The translations under genes and the position numbers were made by a program. The notes under the pieces were generated by a model. That model was given only the letters and a program-made list of their open reading frames with translations. It searched no databases and had not been told where the DNA came from. Positions 1 to 10,931 of a stretch of 64,000 nucleotides of DNA are shown here, in pieces (position 1 is the first letter of the stretch; every line of letters begins with the position of its first letter). Location of the stretch: the NCBI GenBank assembly GCA_035606355.1, contig DATNFO010000054.1, positions 62,001-126,000 of the forward strand, written 5' to 3'. The stretch comes from Sulfopaludibacter sp035606355. GTDB lineage: Bacteria; Acidobacteriota; Terriglobia; Bryobacterales; Bryobacteraceae.

Positions 1-228
1 CACGGCGTAGCGCAGGTCCTGGGCTGTCTGTTCGAGAAAGCGAAAGGTCCACATGTTTCTGCTCTCCTCTTTTAAATAGGTGACATTGCCGAACTGTTTG
101 CGCGCGGCGGTTGCGGAAGGGCGCTCCTGCTCCAGCATGTCGAGGTGATGCGCCATCTCTTCGGAGAGATCGGCCTCATAGCTGTCGCGGTGCAGCAGGT
201 AATGAAGGCGTCGCAGGAGTTCGCGCAT
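1..228 (-). CDS. MacB-like / acidobacterial duplicated permease, N-terminal fragment
   Basis: Reading leftward from an ATG at 228, 76 codons stay open to the window edge. The visible N-terminus begins MRELLRRLHYLLHRD, continues with an acidic stretch (EADLSEEMAHHLDMLEQE), an FGNVTYLKEESR segment and a WTFRFLEQTAQDLRYAV segment. This order is the usual cytoplasmic lead-in of the large acidobacterial FtsX/MacB-type permeases (often called ADOP), which typically run to about 800 residues. The start lies three bases after the stop of the PadR regulator, which is the normal partner gene for this permease family, so the two are almost certainly co-transcribed. Substrate and ATPase partner cannot be seen. 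The family call is good; the rest of the protein is outside the window. Confidence 0.8.
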   Translation of the reverse strand, partial: MRELLRRLHYLLHRDSYEADLSEEMAHHLDMLEQERPSATAARKQFGNVTYLKEESRNMWTFRFLEQTAQDLRYAV

Positions 229-231
229 GAT

Positions 232-561
232 TCAAGCCTCGATGATGCGCTCGATGGCGCGGGTGACGAGCGCGAATTCCTTCACCTCGCGGGCCATCTG
301 CTTGCGGCCTTCCGGCGTGAGACTGTAATACCGGGCGCGGCGATTGTTCTCCGATTGTTTCCATTCGGCCGCTACCCAACCTTTGATGAGCATGCGCTGC
401 AGGGCGGGGTAGAGAGAGCCCTCTTCCACATGCAGAATGTCTTCAGAGGTCTGCTGGATAAACTGGGCGATTCCGTACCCGTGCATCGGCCCGAGGCGGT
501 TGAGGGAGCGGAAGATGAGCATGTAAAGCGTTCCGGGAGGTATGTCGGCGTGAGTTCCCAT
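232..561 (-). CDS. PadR family transcriptional regulator
   Basis: A 109-residue winged-helix protein of normal PadR size. It begins with the typical GTLYMLIFRSLNRLGPMHGYGIAQ helix, then EEGSLYPALQRMLIKGW (recognition region), then the wing RARYYSLTPEGRKQM, and ends in a short C-terminal helix used for dimerisation. Members of this family are usually repressors that sense small ligands or stress. The gene is followed after three bases by the MacB-like permease fragment; PadR-permease pairs are very common in Acidobacteriota, so it probably controls that transporter. The start at 561 is an ATG; no strong palindromic operator was recognised upstream. Confident family call; ligand unknown. Confidence 0.92.
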   Translation of the reverse strand: MGTHADIPPGTLYMLIFRSLNRLGPMHGYGIAQFIQQTSEDILHVEEGSLYPALQRMLIKGWVAAEWKQSENNRRARYYSLTPEGRKQMAREVKEFALVTRAIERIIEA

Positions 562-604
562 AGTTTGGCTACGGTAGTTAGACTGGGGTAGCGGAAAACG
601 GTTA

Positions 605-643
605 GGCGAACTGCGTTCGCCTGCAACCGGTCTGGAGACCGGT
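605..643. repeat. Double-hairpin repeat, copy A
   Basis: Two adjacent palindromes: GGCGAA / TTCGCC with a 5-nt loop (605-621), then ACCGGTCT / AGACCGGT with a 2-nt loop (626-643). They sit in the 99-bp gap between the PadR gene start and the stop of the propeller gene. The same architecture of a CG-rich hairpin followed closely by a second hairpin recurs near 22841 and 38751, which points to a short REP-like family. A terminator role for the minus-strand propeller gene is also possible, but there is no U-tract. Confidence 0.55.
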
Positions 644-660
644 CGCTACCTCGGGAGTGA

Positions 661-2517
661 CTACTTTGCTACGTAGATGAAGACGGCGGGGTTGTTGCCT
701 AGGCTGAAAGGGAGAGTCGAAACTACATCCGTGCCCACCGGGGGAATCTGGAAGCGGACAGCCCGGACGGGCGGTGTGCGATCGGGGATTTCTTCGACCG
801 TCACCGGATATTTGGTTCCGTTGGCTTCCACATACCCGCCGGTGGCCTGGGCGTAACCTGTGGCGAAGATTGTGACGGTGGAGTTCGCGTGGGCGGGATT
901 GGCGGCGGCGTTGCGGGTTCCGTCCTCATTGAGCGCGTCGGCGAGCGCGGTGGGCTGATAGGAATCGAAGACAAGCTGGCCGTCGTCGCCGAAACGCAGC
1001 AGGGCAGTGGGGTTCTGTTGCACGGTGTGCACCGGCCAGTGCTGCACGAGAGCACCGCGAAAAAACAGGTCCAGACTGCCTTCGCCGGGCGAGAAGTTCA
1101 GCGGAATGGCCACGGTGATCTGCGTGTCAAGCTGCGCCAGAACGGGCACCGCTACGCCACTGTCGAACACCTGCACGTTGCTCAAGCCCGCGCCGAAAAT
1201 GGTCACCAATTGCCCGGGCGCTACGACGTCCTCCACCAAATAGCTGGCGCCGTTCACGATGCATGCCACCGCCGAGTTGGCGTTGAGGTTGATCTGATAG
1301 ATGCGTTCGCCGGCGAGTGCCGTGCCGTAAACAGTGTCGCCCGAGAAGACCTTTGACGTTTCGAGCGTGGTCTGCGGAACGAGAGCTGACCCGAGCACGG
1401 CCGAAAGATTCGGATCCAGTTTCGTAACGAAAGCCGCGCCGAAGAACTGGCGAACGGCCGCGGGTCCGCAAGGGACGGCGCTCGCGCCGGTAGGCGGAAA
1501 GTCCGTCGATTGCGTGTAGCCGGAGACCACGGGATTGCCATCTGTGTCCACTGACAGCGACGCTATGCCGTCGCTGCCGTTGCCGGCCAGGTACGTTCCG
1601 GCGAGCAGCCGGGCGGAATCGGCGCTCAAGTGCAGAACCCAGCCGTAGGTGAGCGGCGCGAAGATGCTGCGCGGCGGATTCGTGGGTGGGAGCCGGTGCG
1701 CGGGCGCTGCCGGTTCGAATGCGCCCGGGGTGGTGGGCACTATCGGGACGGGACTGCTGCCGGCCAGATACATGCTGCCGTCCGGTCCGGGAGCGATCGA
1801 GGAAGGGTACAGCCCCGCCACCAGCGTAGAAGCTTCCAGCTTTTGTAACGACGGATCGATTCGCGCGGCAAAGGCTTGCCACGAAGCGGTGGTCGGCGCC
1901 TCCTGGTACGCTCCTGGAGTCGTGGGGAACGGGGCGTCGCCTGCTATTCCGGTTACATAAAGGCGGCCGGCGGCATCGGTTGCGATGGCGGTGGGCGTCG
2001 AAAGGGGGAAACGATACTCGGCGAGGATCGCGCCGGTGTTGATGTCGAGTTTTACAACGCGAGTGTTGAAAATGCCGCGTCCCAGATTACTGTCGCTGCC
2101 GAGGACGACCGGGTTATCCTGGGCGTCGAAGACCATGCCGACCGGGCGAAATGGCGTGCCGTTCAGGGCGGACGTCCAGGATGGGCGCGTCGGAGAGACG
2201 ATGGTCGCGATGTTCTGCCCGTCAAAGCCGGCGAGGTAGATGCGATCGGCGGAATCGAGCGCGAATGTGGTGAGAAACGCGTTTATGGCTGGCGCCGGGA
2301 GGACGAGCGCCAGGCGTCCGGTGGGGTCGTATGACGCGATACGGCCGCCTTGTAGAGTAACGACGTTGCCGCGCGAATCCACTGCGGCGAAGCGCAGCGA
2401 TTCCTGGGTGAGGATGACAGTACTAACGGATTGGGCAGCGGCATAGCTCAACGTGAAGGTGGAGAGACAAAGCAGCAGCATCCAAATCGACGCGCCGGTG
2501 TGTCCCTTCCGGTCCAT
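661..2517 (-). CDS. Secreted SBBP-repeat propeller protein with TIGR03437 C-terminal domain
   Basis: 618 residues when read from the ATG at 2517, which has a GAGGG ribosome site and gives a signal peptide (MDRKGHTGASIWMLLLCLSTF...YAAAQ). An upstream TTG frame exists but would bury the signal peptide. The middle holds repeated beta-propeller blades of SBBP type, recognisable by recurring LYVTGIAGD, TTPGAY/TTPGAF and FVTKLDPNLSA phrases. The last about 200 residues, starting near NGASYLVEDVVAPGQLVTIFGAGL, match the TIGR03437 domain, a beta-rich module almost confined to Solibacter-like acidobacteria. The protein is probably extracellular or surface-attached; no catalytic residues are visible. 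It is divergent from the ECF sigma factor gene across a 212-bp gap. Confidence 0.85.
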   Translation of the reverse strand: MDRKGHTGASIWMLLLCLSTFTLSYAAAQSVSTVILTQESLRFAAVDSRGNVVTLQGGRIASYDPTGRLALVLPAPAINAFLTTFALDSADRIYLAGFDGQNIATIVSPTRPSWTSALNGTPFRPVGMVFDAQDNPVVLGSDSNLGRGIFNTRVVKLDINTGAILAEYRFPLSTPTAIATDAAGRLYVTGIAGDAPFPTTPGAYQEAPTTASWQAFAARIDPSLQKLEASTLVAGLYPSSIAPGPDGSMYLAGSSPVPIVPTTPGAFEPAAPAHRLPPTNPPRSIFAPLTYGWVLHLSADSARLLAGTYLAGNGSDGIASLSVDTDGNPVVSGYTQSTDFPPTGASAVPCGPAAVRQFFGAAFVTKLDPNLSAVLGSALVPQTTLETSKVFSGDTVYGTALAGERIYQINLNANSAVACIVNGASYLVEDVVAPGQLVTIFGAGLSNVQVFDSGVAVPVLAQLDTQITVAIPLNFSPGEGSLDLFFRGALVQHWPVHTVQQNPTALLRFGDDGQLVFDSYQPTALADALNEDGTRNAAANPAHANSTVTIFATGYAQATGGYVEANGTKYPVTVEEIPDRTPPVRAVRFQIPPVGTDVVSTLPFSLGNNPAVFIYVAK

Positions 2518-2729
2518 TCGGCCCTCAGGGAGCGCTGAGTTTTCAGACATTTGCGGTTCCGAGGGGTGAATCTGGCAATTTCGGGGCCGGAAGCAGATGT
2601 GCTGTGTGAGGAACGCGCAATTTCGGTACCGATTTCGAACACCCGCCGTGACCAATTTGCCACACCCGCGTCGAACCTAGTAGAAAATTGAGACTGGAGT
2701 TGGTTGCGCGCTAACGGCGCGGTTGAGAT

Positions 2730-3341
2730 ATGTCGCAGAACGCGGCTGGTGCGGTTGGGGCCCGTTTGAGTCCACAAGTCGATTCGTTGATCCGGGCTGC
2801 CCAGCGCGGAGATCAGGACGCTTTCGAGAGCCTGGTCCGCGCCTACGACCAAAGTGTGCTCCGGCTTGCCATGAACCTTCTGCGCTCGCCCGAAGATGCG
2901 CGCGACGTGTATCAGGAGGCATTTCTCCGGGTATACCGGAACCTCCACACGTTCCGGTTCGATTGCAGCTTTCATACGTGGCTGTACCGGATCGTAACCA
3001 ACATCTGTCTGGACCAGTTGCGGAAGCGCAAGGTGCGAAAGGAAGAACCGGCGGTGGTGGACACCAGCGAAGGGCCAATGGACCGGCTGGACGGCTTCGA
3101 AGAAGACGATGCCGAAGCCGACCCCGAGCGCACCATGCTGAACCGGCAGTTGAAGGAAAGAATCGAAGGCGCGCTGGCGGGTTTGACACCCCGCGAGCGC
3201 ATGGTGTTCGAACTGCGTCACTACCAGGGTTTGCGGCTGCGCGCCATTGGGGAAATGCTGGGAACCACGGAGGAAGCCGCCAAGAATTGCCTCTTCCGGG
3301 CGACCCAGAAAATGCGTAGCGTGTTGGGAGATTTTCTATGA
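2730..3341 (+). CDS. RNA polymerase ECF-type sigma factor
   Basis: 203 residues, the usual ECF size. Region 2 is seen as DQDAFESLVRAYDQSVLRLAMNLLRSPEDARDVYQEAFLRVYRNLHTFRFDCSFHTWLYRIVTNICLDQLRKRK (about residues 29-103), including the DVYQEAF core-binding helix. After an acidic linker, region 4 runs ALAGLTPRERMVFELRHYQGLRLRAIGEMLGTTEEAAKNCLFRATQKMR (about 148-196), a helix-turn-helix for the -35 box. It is translationally coupled to the next gene by an ATGA overlap at 3338. That gene encodes a zinc-finger anti-sigma factor, so the sigma factor is very likely held inactive at the membrane and released on an envelope signal. No ECF promoter was confidently found upstream. Confidence 0.95.
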   Translation: MSQNAAGAVGARLSPQVDSLIRAAQRGDQDAFESLVRAYDQSVLRLAMNLLRSPEDARDVYQEAFLRVYRNLHTFRFDCSFHTWLYRIVTNICLDQLRKRKVRKEEPAVVDTSEGPMDRLDGFEEDDAEADPERTMLNRQLKERIEGALAGLTPRERMVFELRHYQGLRLRAIGEMLGTTEEAAKNCLFRATQKMRSVLGDFL

Positions 3342-4282
3342 GTTGCGATTCCGTCTTGAAGCTCATTCCGCTCTATTACTATGGTGAAATTCCGCCCGAG
3401 GAAGAGGACTTGGTGGAAAGCCATTTGGACGAGTGTCCGTCCTGCGCGGCGGAACTGGAGCGGCATCGTGCGCTGGCGGCGGCGCTCGACGCACAGCGCA
3501 TGGAAATCCCGGCCGGGCTGCTGAGCGAGTGCCGTGGCGATCTGCGCGCCGCGGTGGAAGGCGGAGCGCCCCTGTTGCGCAGGGAACGGGAAAAGATGTC
3601 GAAGGGCCCGTGGGAGTTGTTCGTGGAGGCGCTGCAGCACACCTTCGGAACCGTGCGGATCGCGCAGCCGCTGGGCGCGATGGCGCTGGTGGCGGTGGGA
3701 TTTTTCGCCGCCCGGTTTACGGGCGCGGTTCCCGGCATCAATGCGCCCGCCACGGGCGCTCCCATGACGGAAGATGTGTTCGCCACGGTCCGCAGTGTGC
3801 AGCCCGATGCCACCGGGCGCGTACGGATCGCTTTCGACGAGACGCGGCGCAGGGAGATCAGCGGCAGCATGCAGGATGAGAACGTCCGCAGATTGCTGCT
3901 GGCGGCCGCGCATGAGGAGAATACAGCCGTGCGTTCGGAGAGCATGGACCTGCTGAAGGCCCACTCCAGCTCGGCGGACGTGCGCGATGCGCTACTGAAC
4001 GCGCTGGAGCACGACGCCAATGCGGGCGTGCGGTTGAAGGCGCTGGATGGGTTGAAGCCGCTGGCCGGCGATCCGCAAGTGCGTAAGGCGCTGTTGCAGG
4101 TGCTGCAGGCGGACGAGAATCCGGCGGTGCGCATGCAGGCAGTGGATTTACTGGCGGCGAGTCCGGACGATTCTATGGTGGGAGTGTTTCAAAACGTGGT
4201 GCAAAAGGAAGATAACAGCGCTGTTCGCCTGAAGTGCGAAAAGGCGTTGAAGGACATGAATGCGTCGATCGGCATTTTCTAG
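3338..4282 (+). CDS. Membrane anti-sigma factor (zf-HC2) with C-terminal HEAT repeats
   Basis: 314 residues. The N-terminus has the zinc anti-sigma motif H-x3-C-x2-C (HLDECPSC, about residues 29-36). A single hydrophobic segment, QPLGAMALVAVGFFAARFTG (about 110-130), should cross the membrane. The remainder, about 185 residues, contains at least four HEAT-like repeats marked by NTAVRSESMDLL, NAGVRLKALDGL, NPAVRMQAVDLL and NSAVRLKCEKAL. These would lie on the side opposite the sigma-binding domain, where they could bind a protein ligand. The gene overlaps the sigma factor by 4 bp and the next gene by 23 bp. HEAT repeats as the presumed sensor part are unusual; most such proteins have short or unrelated sensor regions. 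Function inferred from the motif and operon. Confidence 0.88.
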   Translation: MSCDSVLKLIPLYYYGEIPPEEEDLVESHLDECPSCAAELERHRALAAALDAQRMEIPAGLLSECRGDLRAAVEGGAPLLRREREKMSKGPWELFVEALQHTFGTVRIAQPLGAMALVAVGFFAARFTGAVPGINAPATGAPMTEDVFATVRSVQPDATGRVRIAFDETRRREISGSMQDENVRRLLLAAAHEENTAVRSESMDLLKAHSSSADVRDALLNALEHDANAGVRLKALDGLKPLAGDPQVRKALLQVLQADENPAVRMQAVDLLAASPDDSMVGVFQNVVQKEDNSAVRLKCEKALKDMNASIGIF

Positions 4283-5411
4283 CGCTCTGCTCATTCCGGC
4301 GCTGCTGATGGCGCCGGCGTGTGTAGGGCAGGAACAGACAATCCGTCGTGAGGGGCGCGTTTGGGTGCGCACCCTCAGCGGGTCCGCCAGCGGCGGGCAA
4401 CGGCTGCACGTGGTGGGGCATGGTCCGGTAACGGTGCAGGGGGCGCCGGGGGGCGCGGTCACCTACACGGTGCAGGTGAAAGTGGAAGCGCGGAGCGAAG
4501 CCGAAGCTCGCCGGATGCTGGCAAATGCGTCTGTGCGGGTGGGCGTGGATCGCGGCGAACTGGTGCTTTCGGCGCCCGGCGGCGCTTATCTCTCGGTAAT
4601 GTCGGTGAAGGCTCCCAGGAGTAATGGAGTGTACATCGAGACCACCGATGGCGCTGTGGACGCGCGCGGCATCGACGGGGCTCTCGAAGTGAATTCGGGC
4701 GCGGGCGAGATTTCCGCCGACGATGTGAGAGGCAACTGCAACCTATCCACGGGCGGGGGACGCGTGAACGTCGGGGAAGTAAAGGCAGCGCTCCATTGCA
4801 CGACGGCGGCCGGGCCAATCACTGTCGCGGCGGTGGGCGGTGAAGCCGTACTGGAGACGAATGGCGGCGACATCGTGTGCAACCGGGCGGGCGGCGCCGT
4901 GCGTGCGCAGACCGGGGCGGGGAAGGTGCAGATCGGGAGCGCGGGCGGCCCGGTGAACGCGGTTACGGGCGGCGGAGAGATCGTGGTGGATAAGGCCAAC
5001 GGTATCGTGACAGCGCGCAACATGGGTGGTCCGGTGCACGTAGGCGCGGCGGCGGGCGTGCAGTGCCAGAACGGCAGCGGTGGCATCAGTATCGGCAATA
5101 TTGCGGGCGCGATGCGCGTGAGCACAGCCATGGGCAGCATTTTCGCGACGCTGATCGCCGGCAAATTGGCGGATTCGTTTCTGGCGACGGGAAATGGTGA
5201 CATCACGGTGATGATTCCGTCTAACGTGGGTGTGAGGATCCGGGCATCGAACCGCACGGCGGATTCGGTGCGGCGGATCGTCAGCGAGTTTCCGACCGTG
5301 GCGTCGCGGCGCCAGGGTACGCAAGTGGTGGCCGAAGGCGCGGTGAACGGCGGCGGTCCGCTGCTGCAGATCACGGGCACGGGCGGCACGATTTTTATTA
5401 AACATTTGTAA
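4260..5411 (+). CDS. Secreted beta-repeat protein, DUF4097-like putative adhesin
   Basis: 383 residues beginning with a signal peptide (MRRSAFSSALLIPALLMAPACVGQ). The body is a series of short glycine-rich beta strands (for example GALEVNSGAGEISADDVRGN, GGAVRAQTGAGKVQIGSAG, GGGEIVVDKANG, GNGDITVMIPSNVGVRIRA), the pattern of the DUF4097/DUF4098 family of predicted beta-helical surface proteins. The ATG at 4260 lies inside the 3' end of the anti-sigma gene, so translation is likely coupled. DUF4097-like genes are often found beside anti-sigma factors; this one may be a target or a co-sensor of the upstream system. A cysteine near the signal cleavage site is not in a good lipobox. No enzyme motif seen. 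Confidence 0.8.
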   Translation: MRRSAFSSALLIPALLMAPACVGQEQTIRREGRVWVRTLSGSASGGQRLHVVGHGPVTVQGAPGGAVTYTVQVKVEARSEAEARRMLANASVRVGVDRGELVLSAPGGAYLSVMSVKAPRSNGVYIETTDGAVDARGIDGALEVNSGAGEISADDVRGNCNLSTGGGRVNVGEVKAALHCTTAAGPITVAAVGGEAVLETNGGDIVCNRAGGAVRAQTGAGKVQIGSAGGPVNAVTGGGEIVVDKANGIVTARNMGGPVHVGAAAGVQCQNGSGGISIGNIAGAMRVSTAMGSIFATLIAGKLADSFLATGNGDITVMIPSNVGVRIRASNRTADSVRRIVSEFPTVASRRQGTQVVAEGAVNGGGPLLQITGTGGTIFIKHL

Positions 5412-5425
5412 GAGGTGTCAGGGTT

Positions 5426-6310
5426 ATGCGAGCAGGATTGACCATCGGATGCATGGTGCTGGCTGCGGCCGCTGTGCCGCAGGGCGCGTTTGCGCAGGCG
5501 CGGGCGCGGAGCGCGAATTCGAGTTCGAGCGTCATGGTGGCGCGGAACGGATCGTATCTCGGCATCGGCGTCGAGGACGTCGATTCGGAGAAGGCGAAAA
5601 ATTTGAAGTTGAAGGAAGAGCGCGGGGCGTTGATCACGTCGATCACTCCGGATGGTCCGGCGGCGAAAGCCGGCATCAAGGAAGGCGACGTCATCATGGA
5701 CTATAACGGCACGCCTATCCAAAGCATCGCGCAGTTGCAGCGATTGGTGAGCGAAACGCCGGCGGGCCGGCAGGTGAAACTGGAAGTATGGCGCAACGGG
5801 GCGATGCAAACGCTGACGGCGACCATCGCCGAGCACAAGATGAGCGTAATTCAGGGTCCGGACGGCAACTGGAACTTCACCATTCCTTCGATGCCCGCGA
5901 CGCCGATGCCGCCCATGCCTCCTTCGGGGTCGGTGCAAGTGTGGCCGGAAATGCCGAATTTCCAGGGCTTCGGCGGGTTCAGCATGAACGGAGTGCTCGG
6001 GATCACGGGCGAGGCGCTGAATCAGGAGCCGCAATTCGCGGAGTTTCTCGGCGTGAAGAACGGGGTTCTGGTGAAGGCGGTGAACAGGGGGTCAGCCGCG
6101 GAGAAGGCAGGCATTAAGGCGGGGGACGTGATCGTGAAGGTGGACGATACGGCGATCAATAACACCCGCGATATCACGATGGCGCTGCGCGGTGCTCACG
6201 GGAGCAAGAGCGTGATGGTGGTCCGGAATAAGAAGGAAATGCAGTTGACGGTGACGATGGAGGAGAGCGGCAAGGTTCGGGCCGCGGCCAGCGATACCGT
6301 TGAGTGCTAG
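5426..6310 (+). CDS. Secreted protein with two PDZ domains
   Basis: 294 residues with a signal peptide (MRAGLTIGCMVLAAAAVPQGAFAQA). PDZ 1 covers about residues 40-135 and contains YLGIGVEDV, the ligand-pocket style loop and GPAAKAGIKEGDVIMDYNGTPI. A proline/methionine-rich linker follows (TIPSMPATPMPPMPPSG). PDZ 2 covers about 190-285 with GSAAEKAGIKAGDVIVKVDDTAI. There is no trypsin-like protease domain, so this is not a DegP-type enzyme; it should bind peptides or C-termini in the periplasm. It starts 14 bp after the beta-repeat gene and ends the sigma/anti-sigma operon. PDZ proteins act in regulated release of sigma factors in other systems, which makes a signalling role here plausible but unproven. 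Confidence 0.87.
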   Translation: MRAGLTIGCMVLAAAAVPQGAFAQARARSANSSSSVMVARNGSYLGIGVEDVDSEKAKNLKLKEERGALITSITPDGPAAKAGIKEGDVIMDYNGTPIQSIAQLQRLVSETPAGRQVKLEVWRNGAMQTLTATIAEHKMSVIQGPDGNWNFTIPSMPATPMPPMPPSGSVQVWPEMPNFQGFGGFSMNGVLGITGEALNQEPQFAEFLGVKNGVLVKAVNRGSAAEKAGIKAGDVIVKVDDTAINNTRDITMALRGAHGSKSVMVVRNKKEMQLTVTMEESGKVRAAASDTVEC

Positions 6311-6545
6311 ATTTTATTCGCCGCCGATGAACGCCGATTAACGCCGAGAAGGCAGAGGATCAGGAACGCACTCGCTCGCCCCGCCTCCTCGCTAAACCAC
6401 CCCGCTTGATTCGTCCCTCGTACGAGCACTCCTTTCCTAATTCCCTCCTTCCCTAACCGTCTCATTTATCAGAAGCTACGCCATCCGCTCCGCCACTGCT
6501 AAAATGAAAGATGCGGATTTCCGCCCTAACACGAGACGCTAATTC

Positions 6546-9449
<2,904 letters not shown>

Positions 9450-9453
9450 CAGT

Positions 9454-9963
9454 ATGCCGGCAGGAACGCTGGTCAGCCTCGAGGAGTACCTGAAGACTTC
9501 GTATTCGCCGGATCGTGAGTTCCGCGACGGCGTCATATTGGAGCGAAATCTGGGGAGTAAGTTCCATGCGCGTTTGCAGGCCAAGCTCGCCGCATATCTC
9601 AACGTGCGGCGCAAAACATGGAACATTGAAGTGTATACGGAGCTTCGCATCCGTGTCCGTGAGAACTGGTTTCCCATTCCCGACGTCTGTGTGTATCCGG
9701 CGCCGGAATTTGAAGGGGAGTATCCGACTGTTCCGCCCCTGCTCTGGATTGAGATCCTCTCGCCGGACGACCGCATGGTGGATGTGTGGGCTAAAGCCGC
9801 GGAACTCGTCGATAACGGCGTTCCGCTGGTCTGGATCATCGACCCCAACACACTAAACAGCGAGATCCGCACACCGGAAGGACTTCAGGCCGTTCATAAC
9901 CAGACGCTCCGGGTGCCCGACACGCCGATCGTGATTCCGCTCCGCGAGGCGCTGGACGAGTAA
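9454..9963 (+). CDS. Uma2 family (DUF820) PD-(D/E)XK nuclease-like protein
   Basis: 169 residues when read from the ATG at 9454, four bases after the secA stop; a longer frame reaching back into secA is a shadow. The fold signature is visible as YSPDREFRDGVILER, then the D of PIPDVCVYPAPE and the E of LLWIEILSPDDRMVDVWAKAAELVDNGVPLVWIIDP. These match the Uma2/DUF820 family, a restriction-endonuclease-like fold common as single genes in cyanobacteria and acidobacteria. Biological role is not established for the family. The tight spacing suggests read-through from secA. Active-site residues look intact. Confidence 0.85.
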   Translation: MPAGTLVSLEEYLKTSYSPDREFRDGVILERNLGSKFHARLQAKLAAYLNVRRKTWNIEVYTELRIRVRENWFPIPDVCVYPAPEFEGEYPTVPPLLWIEILSPDDRMVDVWAKAAELVDNGVPLVWIIDPNTLNSEIRTPEGLQAVHNQTLRVPDTPIVIPLREALDE

Positions 9964-10004
9964 TCGCTGACTCCAGACGCGCCGTTTCGGCGTCTAATAG
10001 ACAA

Positions 10005-10931
10005 ATGAAGTATCTAGCACTCTGCCTGCTTGCGCCCATGCTGGCGATTGGCGCCATTCTCCCCGACACCATCGGGCAGTTCAAGCAGACCTCCTCGACT
10101 GCGGCTCAGGTTTCCGACCAGCAGCTTTGGAACGAGTACGGCCTGCGCGCCTCGGAAACCGATGCCTACCAGAACGGCGACGCGAAGTTCACCGTCACCG
10201 CTTACCAGCTTCAGGACTCCACGGGAGCCATGGGCGCCTTCGACTGGCAGCGGCCCGCCGCCAGGACGACGGATGGCGCGGTGATCCTCCACGGCAACTA
10301 CATTCTGGCGTTCCAGGGCTACAAGCCGGACGACGCGGAACTGAACCAGATATACACCGCGCTGAAGCATGTGGATCTCACGTCGCTGCCCTCTCTGGTC
10401 GGCTATTTGCCGGATGAGGGATCGGTCTCAGGGAGCAACCGCTACGTTCTCGGCCCGGAAGCTCTTCAGCGCTTCGCCCCGGGCATTCCTCCCAGCATTG
10501 CCGCTTTTCATTTGGGCGCCGAGGCCGCGGTCGAAAACTACCACGGCAAGTCGGGCGACGTGACTATGGCCGTTTTTGAATACCCTACGCCGCAGATTGC
10601 GATGCAGCGGATCCACGATTTCGAGAACTTGCCCGGAGCTGTGGCAAAACGCAGCGGTCCTCTGGTGGCTGTCACATTAAATCCGCCGGATCGCGACTTC
10701 GCCGAGCGTTTGCTTGCCAAAGTACAATACCGCGCCGACGTGGTCATGCAGGAACATATCCTTACGAAGAAAGATAACATTGGCGACCTGGTCATCAACG
10801 CCTTTATTCTCACGGGGATACTGCTGGTGTTCGCGGTAGTGGGCGGAGCCATCGTGGGCGGAATTCGCGCCTGGCAGCGCCGCGGCAGCGGCAATCCGGA
10901 CGCCGATACAATCGTCAGTCTGCACCTTTAA
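10005..10931 (+). CDS. Uncharacterised secreted/membrane protein (DUF6599-like)
   Basis: 308 residues. A signal peptide (MKYLALCLLAPMLAIGAILPD) is followed by a soluble domain of about 230 residues, with phrases such as LWNEYGLRASETDAYQNGDAKFTVTAYQLQDSTGAMGAFDWQRP and AVFEYPTPQIAMQRIHDFENLPG. A single C-terminal membrane helix (LVINAFILTGILLVFAVVGGAIVGGIRAW) and a short basic cytoplasmic tail end the protein. The order and wording resemble the acidobacterial DUF6599 family as I remember it, whose function is unknown. It stands alone between the Uma2 gene (41 bp gap) and a 325-bp non-coding region. No catalytic motif recognised. Confidence 0.7.
   Translation: MKYLALCLLAPMLAIGAILPDTIGQFKQTSSTAAQVSDQQLWNEYGLRASETDAYQNGDAKFTVTAYQLQDSTGAMGAFDWQRPAARTTDGAVILHGNYILAFQGYKPDDAELNQIYTALKHVDLTSLPSLVGYLPDEGSVSGSNRYVLGPEALQRFAPGIPPSIAAFHLGAEAAVENYHGKSGDVTMAVFEYPTPQIAMQRIHDFENLPGAVAKRSGPLVAVTLNPPDRDFAERLLAKVQYRADVVMQEHILTKKDNIGDLVINAFILTGILLVFAVVGGAIVGGIRAWQRRGSGNPDADTIVSLHL

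Noticed and set aside
4586..6034. A 482-codon minus-strand open frame across the beta-repeat and PDZ genes
   Set aside because: The plus-strand genes have signal peptides, domains and operon spacing; the reverse frame is low-complexity and has no family resemblance.
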